From an uncultured Planctomycetota bacterium (GTDB lineage: Bacteria; Planctomycetota; Planctomycetia; Gemmatales; HRBIN36), in NCBI GenBank assembly GCA_937944855.1, contig CALFAY010000009.1, positions 1 to 64,000 of the forward strand: a DNA stretch of 64,000 nt, given 5' to 3'. The position numbers were made by a program, and so were the translations under genes. The notes below the pieces were generated by a model. It saw only the letters and a program-made list of their open reading frames with translations. It was not told the origin of the DNA and searched no databases. Shown piece by piece: positions 24,929 through 34,187 of the stretch. Position 1 is the first letter of the stretch. Each line of letters starts with the position of its first letter.

Positions 24929-26992
24929 ATGGTTTGGACGCGATCGGGGCGGACGGTGCTTGTGGCGTTGTTGATCGTCAGCGTCTCGGCGGCTTCAGCG
25001 GAGGAAGCCAGGCGGTTGATGACCGTCGAAGATCTGTGGGCCGTCAAGCGGGTGGGTGCTCCCTCAGTATCGCCGGACGGGAAGTGGGCAGCCGTCGAGG
25101 TCTCCAGCTACACGCTCGACTCCGACGACCACACCTCCGACGTCTGGTTGCTGGCCACCGGCGGCAGCCGACAAATCCAGTTGACCACCTTCCGGGGCAA
25201 GAACTCCGGGCCGAAGTGGTCGCCGGATGGTCGGCACATCGCCTTCGTGTCCAAGCGGGACGGCGACGAGGTGCCGCAGATCTACCTCATCGCTCCGGAC
25301 GGCGGCGAGGCCCGGCGGCTGACCAGGATGCCGATGGCTCCGGCCCATTTGAAGTGGTCGGCCGATTCCAGGACCATCTTCTGCATCGCCTGGACCTGGC
25401 CCGACGCCGACGACGAAAGCCACGTCAAGAAAGAGAAGGAATCGAAGGAAAGCAAGAGCAAGGCGTTCATCATTGACGACGCCACGTATCGCTACTGGGA
25501 CAAGTGGATCGCAGACGGCAAACGGCCGCTGGTCTTCGCCGTGGACGTGACGACCGGCAAGCATCGCAATTTGCTGCACGGCACCGGCCTGACCCTGCCG
25601 CCCTATGAGCCGTCCGCTAACGACTACGATCCCAGCCCGGATGGCAAGGAACTGGCCTTCGTCGCCGACTCGGTCAAGGAAATCGGCCTGGATGCCAACT
25701 ATGACATCTACGCCCTGGACATGCAGACCGGTAAAATCCGCAATTTGACGGAAGACAATCCGGCCAATGACTCCAGCCCGGTGTACAGTCCCGATGGCAA
25801 GTATCTGGCCTTTTTGAGACAGACGATCAAGTTCTTCTACGCCGATCGCAGTCGGCTGATGGTTCTGGACCGGCAGTCCGGCCGGACCTCGGAGATTACC
25901 AAAGACCTTGACCGCTCCTGTGGCAATCCCCGCTGGCTGCCCGACAGCCGCCGACTGGCCGTCGAGGTCGAGGATCAGGGCTTCATCAATCTGTTTCTTG
26001 CAACTGTCGATCCGCCGGGAATCAAGCCGCATTACGCCGGCATCAGCGAGCGCTCAGTGGACTTCGCCGCCAAGGCCGACGTGGCCGTGTCGTTGCGCAC
26101 CAGCTTCGATCTGCCCGCCACCGTGTTCGCTGGGCGGTTCGAAGACCGCAAGCCGATCCAGATCGACCATTTCAACGACAAGCTCGTGGGAAGCTGGAAG
26201 CTGGGCAAGGTAGAGAGCGTCGTCATTGCCGGTGCGGACGACCGCCCGGTGCAGATGTGGATCGTGTATCCGCCGGACTTCGACCCGAGCAAGAAATGGC
26301 CGCTGGTCCAGATTGTCCACGGCGGACCGCACAACGGCATCTACAGCGACTTCAGCTACCGCTGGAACCCGCAGTTGTGGGCGGCCCAGGGCTGGGTCAT
26401 CGGCATCGTCAATTTCCACGGTTCTTCGGGCTTCGGTCAGGATTTCACCGACTCGATCACCGGCGACCTGGGCACCAAGCCGATGATCGACATCCTCAAA
26501 GCGACGGACTGGTTCGAGCAGCAGCCGTGGATCGACCGCAACCGCATCGCCACGGCTGGGGCCAGCTACGGCGGCTACATGATGGCGTGGTTGAACGGGC
26601 ACACCGACCGCTTCAAGGCGATGGTCTGCCATGCCGGAGTTTACAACTGGCACAGCATGATGGCCAGCGACTTGATCCGGGGTCGGGAGCGGGCCTTGGG
26701 GGCCAAGCCGTGGGGCGGCGACCTGGAGAAGATCGACCGGCAGAACGCCCAGCGGCTCGCTGCCAATTTCAAGACGCCGACGCTGGTGCTTCACGGCGAG
26801 AAGGATTATCGCGTGCCGGTGACGCAGGGCATGGAATACTACAACACGCTGCGGCAAAAGGGCGTGCCCACGCGGTTCGTATATTTTCCGGACGAAAACC
26901 ACTGGATTTTGAAGGCGCCCAATTCGCTTGTCTGGCACAGGGAGGTCTTCGACTGGCTGCGAAAGTACATTGGCTCCGGGCCGACGCAATAA
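24929..26992 (+). CDS. Secreted S9-family peptidase (prolyl-oligopeptidase type)
   Basis: A 687-residue serine peptidase. A signal peptide (VLVALLIVSVSAASA, cleaved near residue 24) exports it. Residues ~35-400 are a beta-propeller of WD40/TolB-like blades with repeated SPDGK motifs (WSPDGRHIAF, YSPDGKYLAF). The alpha/beta-hydrolase domain has the nucleophile in GASYGGYMM (Ser546), the acid in HGEKDYRVP (Asp626) and the base in DENHW (His658); all three are intact. Likely role: degrading short peptides outside the cytoplasm. The start ATG has GGGGGGAG upstream; it is an independent unit 107 bases after the E1 gene. Confidence 0.93.
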   Translation: MVWTRSGRTVLVALLIVSVSAASAEEARRLMTVEDLWAVKRVGAPSVSPDGKWAAVEVSSYTLDSDDHTSDVWLLATGGSRQIQLTTFRGKNSGPKWSPDGRHIAFVSKRDGDEVPQIYLIAPDGGEARRLTRMPMAPAHLKWSADSRTIFCIAWTWPDADDESHVKKEKESKESKSKAFIIDDATYRYWDKWIADGKRPLVFAVDVTTGKHRNLLHGTGLTLPPYEPSANDYDPSPDGKELAFVADSVKEIGLDANYDIYALDMQTGKIRNLTEDNPANDSSPVYSPDGKYLAFLRQTIKFFYADRSRLMVLDRQSGRTSEITKDLDRSCGNPRWLPDSRRLAVEVEDQGFINLFLATVDPPGIKPHYAGISERSVDFAAKADVAVSLRTSFDLPATVFAGRFEDRKPIQIDHFNDKLVGSWKLGKVESVVIAGADDRPVQMWIVYPPDFDPSKKWPLVQIVHGGPHNGIYSDFSYRWNPQLWAAQGWVIGIVNFHGSSGFGQDFTDSITGDLGTKPMIDILKATDWFEQQPWIDRNRIATAGASYGGYMMAWLNGHTDRFKAMVCHAGVYNWHSMMASDLIRGRERALGAKPWGGDLEKIDRQNAQRLAANFKTPTLVLHGEKDYRVPVTQGMEYYNTLRQKGVPTRFVYFPDENHWILKAPNSLVWHREVFDWLRKYIGSGPTQ

Positions 26993-27035
26993 TCGCGCAT
27001 CCAAGCGGTGAGGCATTCGCAGGCTGGGAGGATTC

Positions 27036-28649
27036 ATGACGCACGGGAACGGGCAGAGCTCGGCCAAACGACTGGCAGCCATTGACATCGGCAGCAACTC
27101 AATCCGCCTGATGATTGCCGAGGCATCCGCAGACGGCACTTACCGTATCCTCGACGACGAAAAGGAAACGACCCGCCTCGCTCAGGGCCTGGCCCAGACG
27201 GGCCGGCTCAGCGAGGAAGCGATGGCCCGGGCGCTCCAGACCTTGAGCCGCATGAAGACCATCGCCGAAGGCTATGCCGTGGACAGGCTCGAACTCATTG
27301 CCACCAGCGCCGTCCGGGAAGCCGCCAACCGCCGCAAATTCGTCCGCATGGTCCGGGATCGGCTCGGCCTGAACATCGAGATCATTTCCACCGAAGAGGA
27401 AGGAATGCTGTCCTTCCGCAGCGTCGCCCGGCACTTCGACCTGAGCAGCCAGAACACGGCGGTGGTGGACCTGGGCGGAGGCAGTGCCGAGGTGATCCTG
27501 GCCGCTAAGGGCATCGTCGAGGACGTCTTCTCACTGCCCATCGGCTCAGTGCGGCTGACCGAACGGTTTCTGCCCAGCGACCCGCCCACCGACGAGGAAA
27601 TCAAGCAACTGAAACGGGAAGTGCGGGCCCGGTTCCGGGAGATTGTCGGCAAGCCGGATTTCACGCCGCAGATGATGATCGGCGCGGGAGGCACGTTCAC
27701 CGCCCTGGCCAACATGTCGCTGAAGATGCGGGGCGAATCGTACACCAGCGTCGGGGGTCATGAGTTGTCCCGCAGCGAAGTCCGGCACATTCTCGACAAC
27801 CTCCGCCGCATGCCGCTCCGCGCCCGCCGCTCCGTTCCCGGACTCAATGCCGACCGGGCCGACATCATCGTGGCCGGACTGATCGTCATCGAGCGCCTGC
27901 TGAAGTATCTCCGGGTCAATCGCCTGGTGATCCATGATCGCGGCATCCGGGACGGCCTCCTGTTGCGCATGATCGGGCAGGTGTTCGGCAAGAAATTGCG
28001 GACCGACGAGAAAGCCGACCCCCTGGCCAGCGTTCAGCAGTTCGCGGCGGCCTGCGGTCCGGAGCATCGCCACTCGCAGCATGTCGCCCGGCTGGCCTTG
28101 CAGCTGTTCGATCAGCTTCGGGAACCGCTCGGCCTTCCTGAATCCGAGCGCCTGCTGCTGGAAGCGGCGGCGTTGCTTCACGAGGTCGGATATCTCATCA
28201 ACTACGAGAAGCATCATCTGCACAGCTACCATCTCATCATGCACGGCAATTTCCACGGCCTGTCGCCGCGGCAACGGGAGGTGGTCGCCAACATCGCCCG
28301 CTACCACCGCAAAGGCGCTCCCAAACGCAAGCACGCCAACTTCGCCAAACTCACGGAAGAAGAGCAGCAAACCGTGCGTCGCCTCAGTGCCCTGCTGCGG
28401 CTGGCCGACGGACTGGACCGCACGCACATGCAGCGCATCACCCAGTTGCACTGCGAACTGCGGGACCGCCAGTTGCTTGTGCTGGTCACTGCCGATCAGC
28501 TTCCGGATGTGGACCTCTGGGGTGGTCGGCAGAAGGGCAAACTGTTCGAGAAGTTCTTCAAGCGCAAACTGCTGCTCGCCTGGAAATCCCCTGGCGACTC
28601 GTCCCAGCCTGCGGACGTTCGCCGTTCGATGCCCACCACCAAGAACTAG
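27036..28649 (+). CDS. ppx: Exopolyphosphatase/guanosine pentaphosphatase (Ppx/GppA)
   Basis: A 537-residue phosphatase that releases phosphate from polyphosphate or converts pppGpp to ppGpp. The ASKHA-type N-terminal half has AAIDIGSNSIRLMIAE (ATP/phosphate site) and the second phosphate loop AVVDLGGGSAEVIL (~residues 145-158). The C-terminal half carries an HD-like helical domain with EHRHSQHVARLA and ALLHEVGYLINYEKHH, as in the long bacterial Ppx form. The start is the ATG at 27036, preceded by GGGAGG. Its stop overlaps the stop of convergent scpB by three bases. Whether it prefers polyphosphate or pppGpp cannot be told. Confidence 0.92.
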   Translation: MTHGNGQSSAKRLAAIDIGSNSIRLMIAEASADGTYRILDDEKETTRLAQGLAQTGRLSEEAMARALQTLSRMKTIAEGYAVDRLELIATSAVREAANRRKFVRMVRDRLGLNIEIISTEEEGMLSFRSVARHFDLSSQNTAVVDLGGGSAEVILAAKGIVEDVFSLPIGSVRLTERFLPSDPPTDEEIKQLKREVRARFREIVGKPDFTPQMMIGAGGTFTALANMSLKMRGESYTSVGGHELSRSEVRHILDNLRRMPLRARRSVPGLNADRADIIVAGLIVIERLLKYLRVNRLVIHDRGIRDGLLLRMIGQVFGKKLRTDEKADPLASVQQFAAACGPEHRHSQHVARLALQLFDQLREPLGLPESERLLLEAAALLHEVGYLINYEKHHLHSYHLIMHGNFHGLSPRQREVVANIARYHRKGAPKRKHANFAKLTEEEQQTVRRLSALLRLADGLDRTHMQRITQLHCELRDRQLLVLVTADQLPDVDLWGGRQKGKLFEKFFKRKLLLAWKSPGDSSQPADVRRSMPTTKN

Positions 28650-29218
28650 CTACCAGTAGGACGCGGGGGGGCTTCTGGCAAAGGCTGGTCCGCCAGCCCG
28701 GTCAGATCCTTGAGGTCTTGCAGGCCGAAAACCTGGAGAAACTTCCGCGTCGTACCGTAGAGCACGGGCCGACCCAGCGATGGATGGCGACCTGCGATGC
28801 GAATCAGCCCTTTTTCCATGAGCACCCGCAGAATCTCCCCGCACTGCACGCCGCGAATGGCTTCGATGTCGGCCCGCATGATCGGCTGGCGGTAAGCGAT
28901 GATGGCCAGCGTTTCCCGAGCCGGGGCCGACAACCGCAGTTCTTCCTGATTCTGCCGCAGACTCCGCAGCCACGGATGAAACTCCGGTCGGGTGAGCAAC
29001 TGGTATCCGCCGGCAATCTCTTCGACCTGGAAGGCGGTGCCGTCCTGTTCGTAAAGCTGTCGCAGCCGATGCACCAGACGCCGAGCCTCGGCGGCATCGC
29101 TCAGTCCCGCGGCCTGAGCGATGCGGCGTGGCGGCAACGGCTCGTCGGCAGCCAGAAGCACCGCTTCCACCCGGGCCAGCCGCTGGTCCCGCACCAGAGG
29201 ACCGACGCCGAGCGACAT
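28646..29218 (-). CDS. scpB: Segregation and condensation protein B
   Basis: ScpB is the winged-helix partner of the SMC-ScpA complex that folds and segregates chromosomes. The 190-residue protein has the first winged helix (RVEAVLLAADEPLPPRRIAQ), then GGYQLLTRPEF and the second with the signature SAPARETLAIIAYRQPIMRADIEAIRG, ending GRPVLYGTT. I chose the ATG at 29218 because GGGGAGG lies 8 bases ahead; the frame is open to an ATG at 29356, with a weaker site, so a 46-residue extension is possible. No scpA is adjacent, where it usually lies. Confidence 0.93.
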   Translation of the reverse strand: MSLGVGPLVRDQRLARVEAVLLAADEPLPPRRIAQAAGLSDAAEARRLVHRLRQLYEQDGTAFQVEEIAGGYQLLTRPEFHPWLRSLRQNQEELRLSAPARETLAIIAYRQPIMRADIEAIRGVQCGEILRVLMEKGLIRIAGRHPSLGRPVLYGTTRKFLQVFGLQDLKDLTGLADQPLPEAPPRPTGS

Positions 29219-29383
29219 CGCCGACGCCTCCCCGGAGATCAACGCCGCCGGATGGCGACGACCAACGCCCAGTTCTCGCAGGTGCGACTTGGGCCGGTAG
29301 GGCAGCCCACGGTTGGAAGTGGTAAATGACGCCAGCGTGTACTTTCGGCTCGACATCGAAGGACCTGAATCACTGCCACGGCA

Positions 29384-30061
29384 TCAAGGACGAAGAATGC
29401 ACTGCAACAAACAATCAACATCGGCCAGATTGGGCAAGAGGAGATCCGGCTGGCTGTCCCGCAGTTCCTCGGCGGAGTGCCAGCCGGTGCCGACGGCCAC
29501 GACCCGCGCCCCGATGGCCCGAGCGCAGCGGACATCCAAAGGCGTATCCCCGATGATCCAGACATCTTCGGGCCGACAGCGCGGGGCGCGTCGGACCACT
29601 TCCTGCCAGGCAGAACGGGCAACGTCATCCCGGTCGAGGTGCTCGTCTCCGAAGGCCCCGAAGGAGAAGTAGTCGAAGATGGCGAAGTGTTCCAGCTTCA
29701 GGCGTGCTCCCTCGCGGATGTTGCCAGTCAACAGACCGATGCCGATCTCTTCCTGGCTTTCCAGCGCATCCAATAATTCGCATACGCCGGGCAGCACGGT
29801 GCCGTTGTACTTTCGGAGGCAGAACGGCAGACGGTGCAGATAGCCACGCAGCAGCCGGGCGATGTGTTCGTCGCGCGGCTCGATGCCGTGAAGCGAGAGG
29901 AGATCCCGGCTGATGGCCCGATCGGTCCGTCCGCTGAAGGGTATCTGGACGCGGACGCGCGGCAGGCCGAACTCCTCGACCAGCGACGCTTCCATCGCCG
30001 CCTTGCCCGCGCCGCCGCTCCGCAGCAAGGTGCCGTCAATGTCAAAAAGGCAGAAGCGCAT
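29384..30061 (-). CDS. HAD-superfamily hydrolase (phosphoglycolate-phosphatase-like)
   Basis: A 225-residue HAD phosphatase. The nucleophile motif is CLFDIDGTLL (Asp, then Asp two residues later), the second is the Thr in GLLTGN, and the acidic motif is IIGDTPLDVRCA. The helical cap between residues ~18 and 85 is of subclass I, as in phosphoglycolate phosphatase and beta-phosphoglucomutase-like enzymes. Start is the ATG at 30061. It begins 12 bases downstream of the M24-like gene, in an apparent leftward unit. The natural substrate is unknown. Confidence 0.85.
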   Translation of the reverse strand: MRFCLFDIDGTLLRSGGAGKAAMEASLVEEFGLPRVRVQIPFSGRTDRAISRDLLSLHGIEPRDEHIARLLRGYLHRLPFCLRKYNGTVLPGVCELLDALESQEEIGIGLLTGNIREGARLKLEHFAIFDYFSFGAFGDEHLDRDDVARSAWQEVVRRAPRCRPEDVWIIGDTPLDVRCARAIGARVVAVGTGWHSAEELRDSQPDLLLPNLADVDCLLQCILRP

Positions 30062-30072
30062 GGGCGGGTTGC

Positions 30073-31266
30073 TCACGACTGGGACGGGGTTTGAGGCCAG
30101 GGGCGTTCCAAGAGATTGGGCGTGACGACTTCCATGCCCGAAATGCGCAGGCTGACCAGCGGCCATTGCTCGGTCGGGGTAAGCCGTTCCGCGCCCGTCT
30201 CCAGAACCAGAAACGAATCCACGCAAGCCGTCCCGCCGACGGTCGGCGACCAGGTCGCCAGCCACCCGGTTTGCAGCAGAGCAGGAGAGTCCGGCAACAG
30301 CGGCAGTTCGACCGGAGCGCGTCCGCCGATCCAGCCCTGCGGACAAGCCCGCCATTCGTGCTCGAAGCCGGTCAGCAGATACGTTCGTTTGGCGGCGTTG
30401 AACATCTCCTTGATGGCGGCGTCGGGCCAGGTGTTGGCGATGAAGGTGGCGGCCACCTTGCACGCCGTCAGGTATTCCTTCCGCAGTGTCTCGTCCGCCG
30501 GCCCGAAGCAGAAGGTCCGCGAGGCCGTCACATACAGCCCGTACTTGCGGGCCGTGCAGGTCAGGACTGCGTATTTCTCCACGGAAGCGGAGGTGAAGCC
30601 GTGGCGGCGGTAGTCCCGCAAGCGGCCGTCGGCAGCGACGGAGATCATGGCCGGGGACGCTCCCCGACGATAAAGCCGATGAGCGATCTGACCGGCCAGT
30701 TCCCGTTCCGTGTCGCCGGGCAGGGCCGAACGGCAGGTGGCTTCCAGAGCATGAGCCACGATCTGCCCCACCTGCCGGGCGCAGGCCTGTTCGTATGGGG
30801 TCAGCACCCGACGCATCATCCGCAGCCGGTCGCCGACGAATTGCACGCCTTGGAGCAGCTCGTCGCAAGCGACCTTGCGATTGACGATCAGATCGGCCAG
30901 CAGTTGGGCGCGCCCCCAGTGCCAGGGCCATTCCTTGAGCATGAACCCCATGCCGTCGAGTTCCTCGTCGAACATCCGCTGGGATTCGCTGTTGCTGCAC
31001 AGCAGCCATCGCTGCGTCGGGGTGAAGAACAAGGCGGGTTGTTCCTGGGGATCGAGGATGCAGCGGGCCACCGCGCCGCTGGTCAGCCAGGCGAAGTTGG
31101 TGGGGTTGAGCAGTAGCAGGCCGTCGCACTCCACTTCCGCCAGGACCTGGGCAATGCGTTGATGCTTCCAGTCGATGTCGTCGCGTCGGTCCGAACCGCT
31201 GGAGCCGATCGGGCCGGTAGGCAGTTCCAGGTCAATGACGGATGCCGGTGCGATGATGGCGGCCAT
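30073..31266 (-). CDS. M24 (creatinase/aminopeptidase P)-fold protein lacking metal ligands
   Basis: A 397-residue protein of the pita-bread fold. An N-terminal creatinase-like domain (~30-165) has RIAQVLAEVECDGLLLLNPTN, and the C-terminal M24 domain follows with LTPYEQACARQVGQI and HRLYRRGASPAMISVA. Where active enzymes have the two metal-binding Asp in DxGxxYxGYxxDxxRT, this one reads TCTARKYGLYVTASRTF; the late Glu ligands are also not in place. It is thus probably not a peptidase but may bind a ligand. It sits between the carbonic-anhydrase-like and HAD genes, with short gaps. Confidence 0.75.
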   Translation of the reverse strand: MAAIIAPASVIDLELPTGPIGSSGSDRRDDIDWKHQRIAQVLAEVECDGLLLLNPTNFAWLTSGAVARCILDPQEQPALFFTPTQRWLLCSNSESQRMFDEELDGMGFMLKEWPWHWGRAQLLADLIVNRKVACDELLQGVQFVGDRLRMMRRVLTPYEQACARQVGQIVAHALEATCRSALPGDTERELAGQIAHRLYRRGASPAMISVAADGRLRDYRRHGFTSASVEKYAVLTCTARKYGLYVTASRTFCFGPADETLRKEYLTACKVAATFIANTWPDAAIKEMFNAAKRTYLLTGFEHEWRACPQGWIGGRAPVELPLLPDSPALLQTGWLATWSPTVGGTACVDSFLVLETGAERLTPTEQWPLVSLRISGMEVVTPNLLERPWPQTPSQS

Positions 31267-31301
31267 GTCATGGTCCTCACCCGGGAGGCACTTCGAGCAA
31301 A

Positions 31302-31805
31302 TCAGCGTTGCCAGGGCGGCGGAAACGCCCCGCGGGCATACTGCTGGGCGAGTTCGAGATAATGGGCGTTGATGCGGCGGGTCCGTTCCAGTTCTTCTGG
31401 CGTCACTTCGCGGACGACCTTGCCCGGGATGCCCATGACCACGGACCGGGGCGGAATGCGTCGGCCCTCGGTGACGATGGCCCCGGCGGCGATGACGCAT
31501 TCCTCTCCGACCTCGGAACCGGCCAGCAACCGCGCTCCGATGCCCACCAGCGTATCCCGTCCGACCCGGATGCCGTGCAGCACGGCGGCATGACCAACGA
31601 CCACACCCTCTTCGATGATCTGCGGCTGATCGTAGTCGGCGTGAATGATGGTGCCGTCTTGGATGTTCACCCGCGGAGCCAGTGTCACCCGGGCGACATC
31701 GCCGCGGAGCACGCAGCCGTACCAGATGTTGACTCCCGCCGACAAAACTACGTCGCCGGTCACGATCGCTCCCGGAGCGATAAAGTAGTCGCGGATGGCT
31801 TGCAT
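31302..31805 (-). CDS. Gamma-carbonic-anhydrase-like left-handed beta-helix protein
   Basis: A 167-residue protein with hexapeptide repeats (GAIVTGDVVL, GVNIWYGCVLRGDVARV, VNIQDGTIIHAD, VGHAAVLHG) building a left-handed beta-helix trimer. The three metal-binding His of the gamma-class are present: one in TIIHAD and two in GHAAVLHG. The C-terminal helix, TPEELERTRRINAHYLELAQQY, is typical of the YrdA/PaaY subgroup. Many members of this subgroup show weak or no carbonic anhydrase activity. Start is the ATG at 31805, first gene of the leftward unit and divergent from the DHH gene. Confidence 0.88.
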   Translation of the reverse strand: MQAIRDYFIAPGAIVTGDVVLSAGVNIWYGCVLRGDVARVTLAPRVNIQDGTIIHADYDQPQIIEEGVVVGHAAVLHGIRVGRDTLVGIGARLLAGSEVGEECVIAAGAIVTEGRRIPPRSVVMGIPGKVVREVTPEELERTRRINAHYLELAQQYARGAFPPPWQR

Positions 31806-31929
31806 GGGCTGCGTCAGGAGGGGCGATATAAAAACCTTTCATGGCGGCAGCAGGAGCTTTCCTGCCGCAACGCCAGTTCTGCCGAGATTATAGCAGAGCC
31901 TGGGATGGTCTTACAGGGAGCAGGTCGGA

Positions 31930-32970
31930 ATGGCGATTGAGTGGCGGCCTCTGGTGGATCTTGTCGCAGCGAAGCAACGGTTTGTGCTGACCACGCACAT
32001 TCGCCCGGACGGCGACGGCCTCGGGGCGCTGCGGGCCATCGCCGTCGTGCTCCGCAACCTCGGCAAGCAGGTCCACCTGCTCTATCCCACCAGCAGCTAT
32101 CCGGCCCGCTACGACTTTCTCGACCCGCGGGGCGAAATCACGCCTTTCGCCCGATCCGCCGACACCCAGCGGGATGCCGACGTGATCCTGATCGCTGACA
32201 CTGGCACCTGGAACCAGCTCGGCGACATGGCCGACTATCTCCGCTCCACCACGGCGATCAAGGTCGTGATTGACCATCATGTGACACAGGAAGATCTCGG
32301 AGCCATTCGCTTCGTCGATGTCACGGCTGAGGCCACAGGTCGTCTGGCGTATGAGTTCCTCACCGCCCTGGGGGAACCGCTTCCCGCCGAAGCGGTGAAT
32401 GCTCTTTTCACCGCCGTGGCGATGGACACGGGCTGGTTTCGTCACGGCAACACAACGGCCCGCACCTTTGCTTTGGCTTCCGAGCTGGTTGCCGCCGGGG
32501 CACAGCCGACGCTGCTCTACGAACTCCTCTTTGAACGCAGCACGTTGGGTCGGATGAAACTTTCCGGCCTCGTCCTCGATCGCCTGACGCTGGCCCACGA
32601 TGGCCGAGTCGCCTGGAGCGGCATTCGCAGAAGCGATTACCCCGCGGTCGGGGCCGTGCCGTCGGACTCGGAAGACCTGGTCAACTGGACGCTGGGAGTC
32701 AAAGGCGTCGAGGTCGGGCTGCTGTTCATGGAGCAGCCCATCGGCGGGATTAAGATCAGCTTCCGTTCGCGGGGTCCGGTCGATGTCGCCGCTTTGGCTG
32801 GGGAGTTTGGCGGAGGCGGACACGCCGCGGCGTCCGGGGCGATTGTTCCAGGGGACTTGGACGAGGTGCGGGAGCGGGTTTTGAATCGTCTGGGCGACAT
32901 TCTGACACGAACAACCCCGAGTGCCGGAACCCAGCACTCGGGGCAGAAAGCTCCTCTGAGCACAGCTTAG
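31930..32970 (+). CDS. DHH-family phosphoesterase (NrnA-like)
   Basis: A 346-residue phosphoesterase with the DHH domain (THIRPDGDGLGAL, ADVILIADTGTW, VVIDHHVTQ) and the C-terminal DHHA1 domain containing GEFGGGGHAAASGAI. NrnA-type enzymes degrade short RNA oligonucleotides and 3'-phosphoadenosine-5'-phosphate, the product of PAPS reduction. It has Arg before PDGD, where many relatives read DHxDPDGD. Start is the ATG at 31930, preceded by AGGGAG. The last ~25 residues lie in a perfect hairpin that also works as a terminator for the opposite strand. Confidence 0.9.
   Translation: MAIEWRPLVDLVAAKQRFVLTTHIRPDGDGLGALRAIAVVLRNLGKQVHLLYPTSSYPARYDFLDPRGEITPFARSADTQRDADVILIADTGTWNQLGDMADYLRSTTAIKVVIDHHVTQEDLGAIRFVDVTAEATGRLAYEFLTALGEPLPAEAVNALFTAVAMDTGWFRHGNTTARTFALASELVAAGAQPTLLYELLFERSTLGRMKLSGLVLDRLTLAHDGRVAWSGIRRSDYPAVGAVPSDSEDLVNWTLGVKGVEVGLLFMEQPIGGIKISFRSRGPVDVAALAGEFGGGGHAAASGAIVPGDLDEVRERVLNRLGDILTRTTPSAGTQHSGQKAPLSTA
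32915..32943 (-). terminator. Likely intrinsic terminator for the cytochrome c-like gene
   Basis: A perfect 10-bp hairpin, CCCCGAGTGC and GCACTCGGGG with a 9-base loop, 31 bases past the stop of the minus-strand gene and followed in that direction by TTGTT. It lies inside the 3' coding end of the DHH gene. Confidence 0.6.
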
Positions 32971-32973
32971 TCA

Positions 32974-33342
32974 TCAATTGGGCCTGTGGACCCGATGGCA
33001 AGCCATGCAGTTGGCCGCCTGACGGACTTTCTGTCCGGCTCCTTGTTCGCCCTTGAGGTTCGCTTCGGCGGCTTTGATCAGGTTCGAGGTCTTCTCCTTC
33101 CAACTGTTTGCGTCGCCTTTAGGTGGTTCGTTCTCCGCCAGGGCCTTGTACAGGCTCAGCAGCTTTTCCTTGTCCTCCTTGGCGGCATTCGGTCCGGTGG
33201 CTTTGTTGAGCAGGCTGTTCTGTCCGCCGCCGTGGGCCTGTTTCATCACGTCCGAGATTGAGAGCTTGTCCTCGGCCCGGACGGTCCCAAAGCTCCAGAC
33301 CAGGACCACGGCCGCCAGGGCCGCCCCCAACACCATGTGCAT
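32974..33342 (-). CDS. Secreted cytochrome c-like protein
   Basis: A 122-residue exported protein. The signal peptide (MVLGAALAAVVLVWSFGTVRA) is cut near residue 22. The mature part is mostly charged helix (KLLSLYKALAENEPPKGD, TSNLIKAAEANL) and ends with the heme motif ANCMACHRVHRPN, so the single CxxCH is at the very C-terminus, as in several small planctomycete cytochromes. The second axial ligand could be the later His or a Met. I chose the ATG at 33342 because GGGAGGG precedes it; in-frame ATGs occur upstream. Confidence 0.78.
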   Translation of the reverse strand: MHMVLGAALAAVVLVWSFGTVRAEDKLSISDVMKQAHGGGQNSLLNKATGPNAAKEDKEKLLSLYKALAENEPPKGDANSWKEKTSNLIKAAEANLKGEQGAGQKVRQAANCMACHRVHRPN

Positions 33343-33530
33343 AGGCAAACCCTCCCTCATGTGCGAAGTCCCCACAACCGACCCGTGACCGTCACGAGCT
33401 GGCCCGGGGAAATCCTCTTCATTCCACGATCGTTGTTCGGGATTGCGGTCTTAATCGTCCGATGCGGGAGTCGCTTTCCCGCGAAGGAAGGCGTCGAACG
33501 ACGAAGCAGAGACCGCTTGATGCCAAAAGG

Positions 33531-33566
33531 CATCACCCACGGCAGGAACACCGACCGTGGGTGATG
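33531..33566 (-). terminator. Hairpin after the redoxin gene
   Basis: A perfect 12-bp stem, CATCACCCACGG and CCGTGGGTGATG with a 12-base loop, 37 bases past the stop of the minus-strand redoxin gene. The downstream tract CCTTTTGG is only weakly U-rich. Likely a terminator or mRNA 3'-end stabiliser. Confidence 0.6.
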
Positions 33567-33602
33567 CTTCGCAAGCGGCACTCCGTTGTCACAAGGTTGC
33601 GA

Positions 33603-34187
33603 TTACTTTTCGTACTTGATGCCGCAGCCGACCGGATCGGTGCAGGGGGGGGGCTGAGCGCCGCTCAGGGCCGCCTCGACCGCCTTCTCAACGTAGTTGA
33701 CCTTAGGATTCCGCATGTCGTCGTCCATCGCCCCGGTGTAGATCAGCTTGCCCTTGTGGAAGACGAAGAATTCCGGGGTCTTGGTCGCGCCCAGGTCACG
33801 AGCGATCTTCTGGCTGGGATCGTAGGCATAGACGAAGTTGAAGCCCTTTTCCTTGGCCCGCTTCTTCATGGCGTCGAGCCGGTCGGCTTCGATGTTGTTG
33901 ACGTTGATGGCCACGAAGTCCACCTTGCCGTCTTTGCCCGCATGCTTCTTGACGAAGTTGATGATGCGGTCCTCGTAGGCGACAGCCACCGGGCAGTGAT
34001 TGCAGGTGATGCAGATCACCACGATGTCCTTGCGGAGATCGCCGGAGGAAATCGTCTTGCCATCCGTCGTTTGCAGGTTAGCGAACGACGGCATCGGCGA
34101 GCCGACCTTCAGCGGGGCCGCAAAGCTCAGGCTGGCCATGCCCAGCACGGCAAAGCCCAATGCCAACAGAGCGACGACACGAAGCAT
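33603..34187 (-). CDS. Secreted thioredoxin-like redoxin (AhpC/TSA type)
   Basis: A 194-residue exported protein. The signal peptide has LLALGFAVLGMASLSFA. The thioredoxin fold contains ICITCNHCPVAVAYEDRI with a CxxC pair (CNHC), and the cis-Pro loop GATKTPEFFVF. It resembles the planctomycete TlpA/redoxin group with VNNIEADRLDAMKKRAKEKG. The C-terminus, CTDPVGCGIKYEK, adds two Cys. It probably reduces or resolves disulfides in the periplasm; the partner is unknown. The ATG at 34187 has AAGGAGG upstream. Possible functional link to the adjacent cytochrome c-like gene, 260 bases further on. Confidence 0.85.
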   Translation of the reverse strand: MLRVVALLALGFAVLGMASLSFAAPLKVGSPMPSFANLQTTDGKTISSGDLRKDIVVICITCNHCPVAVAYEDRIINFVKKHAGKDGKVDFVAINVNNIEADRLDAMKKRAKEKGFNFVYAYDPSQKIARDLGATKTPEFFVFHKGKLIYTGAMDDDMRNPKVNYVEKAVEAALSGAQPPPCTDPVGCGIKYEK

